Shown here: positions 37,173-42,031 of the stretch, one piece after another
How positions within the stretch are numbered: position 1 is the stretch's first letter
Layout of the letters: every line of letters starts with the position of its first letter
From: an uncultured Burkholderiales bacterium
GTDB taxonomy: Bacteria > Pseudomonadota > Gammaproteobacteria > Burkholderiales > Burkholderiaceae_C
Assembly: GCA_903894995.1 (NCBI GenBank)
Contig: CAITSG010000217.1
Span: forward strand, 1 to 42,031
DNA length: 42,031 nt
Reading direction: 5' to 3'
Notes under the pieces: model-generated
The model's input: the letters and a program-made list of their open reading frames with translations, nothing else
The model's database searches: none
What the model was told of the DNA's origin: nothing
Position numbers and translations under genes: made by a program

Positions 37173-37646
37173 ATGCCCCAAATACAACTTACACCTGCCG
37201 AGCGCAAAGTTTTTCGCGCCGATGCCCACCACCTGGATCCGGTCGTCATGATCGGAGGCGATGGCCTGACCCCTGCCGTCGTCAAGGAAACTGAAGCGGC
37301 CCTGAATGCCCATGGTCTGATCAAGATCCGCGTGCTGGGAGATGACCGTGCTGCACGCGAAGCCATGTTCACCCAACTGGCCGAGCAACTCAGCGCCGCG
37401 CCAATTCAGCACATCGGCAAACTGCTGATCCTCTGGCGTCCTCAGCCTGAAAAACTCAAAGAAACCGACGAGGACCGAAAAGCCGGTCCACGTGATTTCA
37501 AAATCCTGAAATACAGTTCACGCGGGGGTCAGCGACCTGAAGTCAAAACCGTTCGCGTGTTGGGTAACCAGCGCTTGGCTGCTGGTGGGCAGATCAAACG
37601 GGCCAAGCCCAAGCAAAAATCGGTCAAAAAAGGTCACCAAGATTGA
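37173..37646 (+). CDS. yhbY: YhbY/CRM-domain RNA-binding protein
   Basis: A ribosome-associated protein linked to 50S assembly in E. coli. The first 95 residues form the CRM domain ([47 protein letters not shown], and [11 protein letters not shown]); here the usual GxxG loop reads IGGDGLT. A basic C-terminal extension of about 60 residues ([19 protein letters not shown] end) is longer than in the E. coli protein and probably also binds RNA. It starts at ATG 37173 with no real Shine-Dalgarno, divergent from rlmE by 31 nt. Confidence 0.95.
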   Translation: MPQIQLTPAERKVFRADAHHLDPVVMIGGDGLTPAVVKETEAALNAHGLIKIRVLGDDRAAREAMFTQLAEQLSAAPIQHIGKLLILWRPQPEKLKETDEDRKAGPRDFKILKYSSRGGQRPEVKTVRVLGNQRLAAGGQIKRAKPKQKSVKKGHQD

Positions 37647-37685
37647 TAACTGATCGGACTGAGTGAGTCGCTCTGATTGATCCAC

Positions 37686-37709
37686 AAAGACCGTTCTAAG
37701 TCGGTCTTT
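37686..37709. terminator. Terminator between yhbY and greA
   Basis: AAAGACCG / CGGTCTTT, perfect 8-bp arms with an 8-nt loop, between the convergent genes. The A/T ends of the stem supply a short T-run in both directions. Confidence 0.65.
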
Positions 37710-37717
37710 GACTCGGT

Positions 37718-38194
37718 TTAAATATAGGAAACACCCACAATCTCGTAACGGCGCACGCCACCAGGGGCCTGCACTTCAGCCACATCGCCCTCCTCTTTAC
37801 CAATCAAAGCGCGCGCAATCGGACTGCTGATATTGATCAGACCCAGTTTCAAATCGGCTTCATCTTCGCCAACTATCTGGTAGGTGACCGCATCACCGGA
37901 GATTTCATCTTCGAGTTCCACAGTGGTGCCAAACACCACGCGACCACCCGCATCGACCGAGACCGGGTCAATGATCTGCGCGGCCGACAACTTGCCTTCG
38001 ATTTCCTGAATCCGGCCTTCTATGAAGCCCTGCCGGTCTTTGGCCGCATCGTATTCGGCGTTCTCGCTCAGGTCGCCTTGGGCGCGAGCCTCGGAAATGG
38101 CTTGAATCACGCCTGGACGGTCGACGGTTTTGAGGCGGTGTAACTCCTCTTTGAGCTTTTCTGCACCGCGTTTTGTGATTGGAATGGTAGACAT
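37718..38194 (-). CDS. greA: Transcription elongation factor GreA
   Basis: Inserts its coiled coil into the RNA polymerase channel and stimulates cleavage of backtracked RNA. The 158-residue protein has the N-terminal coiled coil (1-75) with the catalytic acidic tip GDLSENAEY, and the C-terminal FKBP-like domain (GTTVELEDE...[14 protein letters not shown]). ATG 38194 has GGAGAA 6 nt upstream. That ribosome-binding site follows directly the T-rich tract of a strong terminator hairpin, so greA sits behind an attenuator-like element downstream of carB. Confidence 0.97.
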   Translation of the reverse strand: MSTIPITKRGAEKLKEELHRLKTVDRPGVIQAISEARAQGDLSENAEYDAAKDRQGFIEGRIQEIEGKLSAAQIIDPVSVDAGGRVVFGTTVELEDEISGDAVTYQIVGEDEADLKLGLINISSPIARALIGKEEGDVAEVQAPGGVRRYEIVGVSYI

Positions 38195-38206
38195 ATGGGG
38201 TTCTCC

Positions 38207-38240
38207 AAAAACAAACCGCCGAGTGTTGAAACTCGGCGGT
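38207..38240 (-). terminator. Terminator/attenuator in the greA leader (after carB)
   Basis: Minus strand: ACCGCCGAGT-TTCAAC-ACTCGGCGGT, a perfect 10-bp stem, followed by TTGTTTTT and at once by the greA Shine-Dalgarno GGAGAA. It lies 60 nt after the carB stop and ends 13 nt before the greA ATG. It can end carB transcripts and also shorten any transcript started in the carB-greA gap. Confidence 0.8.
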
Positions 38241-38250
38241 GATTGACTGC

Positions 38251-38256
38251 ATTATG
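38251..38256 (-). promoter_or_regulatory. greA: Candidate -10 of a greA leader promoter
   Basis: The minus strand reads CATAAT here, 11 nt upstream of the hairpin. A start about 7 nt downstream (near 38244) would give a leader of which a 40-nt RNA ending at the hairpin is the short product. A matching -35 is not evident, so this is weak. Confidence 0.3.
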
Positions 38257-38299
38257 CACCGCCCCAACACATTCACGGGGCGACATTTGAAACGAGCTT

Positions 38300-41559
<3,260 letters not shown>

Positions 41560-41560
<1 letters not shown>

Positions 41561-42031
41561 TATTTTTTCTCCATCAGATTGATGAAGCGGTCAAAGAGGT
41601 AAGCAATGTCGTGCGGGCCGGGCGATGCTTCAGGATGCCCTTGAAAGCAAAAAGCTGGCTTGTCGGTGCGGGTCAGGCCCTGCAAAGTGCCGTCGAACAA
41701 GGACACGTGTGTGGCACGCAAGTTGCCAGGCAAGGACTTTTCATCCACCGCAAAACCGTGGTTTTGGCTGGTGATGGACACGCGCCCCGAGTCAAGGTCT
41801 TTCACGGGGTGATTGGCACCGTGGTGGCCAAACTTCATCTTGAAAGTCTTGGCACCGCTGGCCAAAGCCATGATCTGGTGCCCCAGGCAAATGCCGAAGG
41901 TCGGAATCCCGGTTTCAATCAACTCGGCAGTTGCCGCAATCGCGTAATCGCAAGGCTGAGGGTCGCCAGGGCCGTTGGACAAAAAGATGCCGTCAGGCTT
42001 GTGTTGAAGCACCTCAGCCGCAGGGGTCTTG
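41560..42031 (-). CDS. carA: Carbamoyl phosphate synthase small subunit (partial, C-terminal part)
   Basis: Glutaminase subunit of carbamoyl phosphate synthase. The window holds the last 156 codons; the gene continues beyond base 42031. The class I glutamine amidotransferase domain is clear: FLSNGPGDP, nucleophile Cys in [22 protein letters not shown], and the His-Glu pair in [14 protein letters not shown]. The stop overlaps the carB start by one base, consistent with the 1:1 complex. Confidence 0.97.

Overview
The window looks like a chromosomal segment of a betaproteobacterium of the order Burkholderiales, most likely Comamonadaceae (a Limnohabitans/Rhodoferax-like freshwater bacterium). 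This is inferred from gene order and protein character: rpsF-priB-rpsR-rplI-dnaB, rlmE-ftsH-folP-glmM facing yhbY, carA-carB-greA, alaA-hom-thrC-moeA-moaD-moaE, a SWIB protein with a histone H1-like tail, and a two-domain PIN-PhoH protein. No rRNA, tRNA, insertion sequence, integrase, prophage or CRISPR array was seen. Most genes lie on the minus strand.

Layout. 1-2127: tail of folD, then an M3 oligopeptidase (prlC/opdA) interrupted by one in-frame TAG. 2355-5132: the only accessory-looking block. It has a TetR regulator facing, across a very AT-rich spacer, a secreted delta-class carbonic anhydrase-like protein and a RodZ-like membrane-anchored HTH protein. It closes with a strong terminator. 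5257-6588: aceA (isocitrate lyase), preceded by a 700-nt gene-poor stretch holding two phased palindromes. 7289-7729: SWIB/H1-like protein. 7834-10816: an MFS transporter and a ThDP enzyme. 10963-13575: clpB. 13663-14211: a protein of unknown function. 14223-20292: the molybdopterin, threonine and alanine cluster. 20427-23342: Mth938-like protein, Bcp peroxiredoxin and PIN-PhoH ATPase. 23372-26403: dnaB and the S6/PriB/S18/L9 cluster. 26500-32019: a large Na+/solute symporter, ppsA and divergent ppsR. 32089-37646: glmM, folP, ftsH, rlmE and divergent yhbY. 37718-42031: greA, carB and partial carA.

Functional themes. AceA (glyoxylate shunt), PpsA (pyruvate to PEP) and its kinase/phosphorylase PpsR, next to an ActP-like symporter, fit growth on acetate-like or C2/C3 acids. 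Housekeeping functions include replication (DnaB, PriB), translation (S6, S18, L9, RlmE, YhbY), transcript cleavage (GreA), proteostasis (ClpB, FtsH), cell-wall and folate precursors (GlmM, FolP), carbamoyl phosphate (CarAB) and molybdenum cofactor (MoeA, MoaD, MoaE).

The most interesting signals are: the TetR / delta-carbonic anhydrase / RodZ-like block with a 19-bp perfect palindrome in its divergent spacer; a consensus DnaA box in the dnaB leader; a terminator hairpin joined directly to the greA ribosome-binding site, recalling the E. coli greA leader attenuator, with a similar arrangement before folP; paired TCTT-N4-AAGA palindromes exactly 30 bp apart upstream of aceA; and the amber codon in prlC. 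I did not find a clearly new multi-gene system. The carbonic anhydrase block is the best candidate for something under-described.
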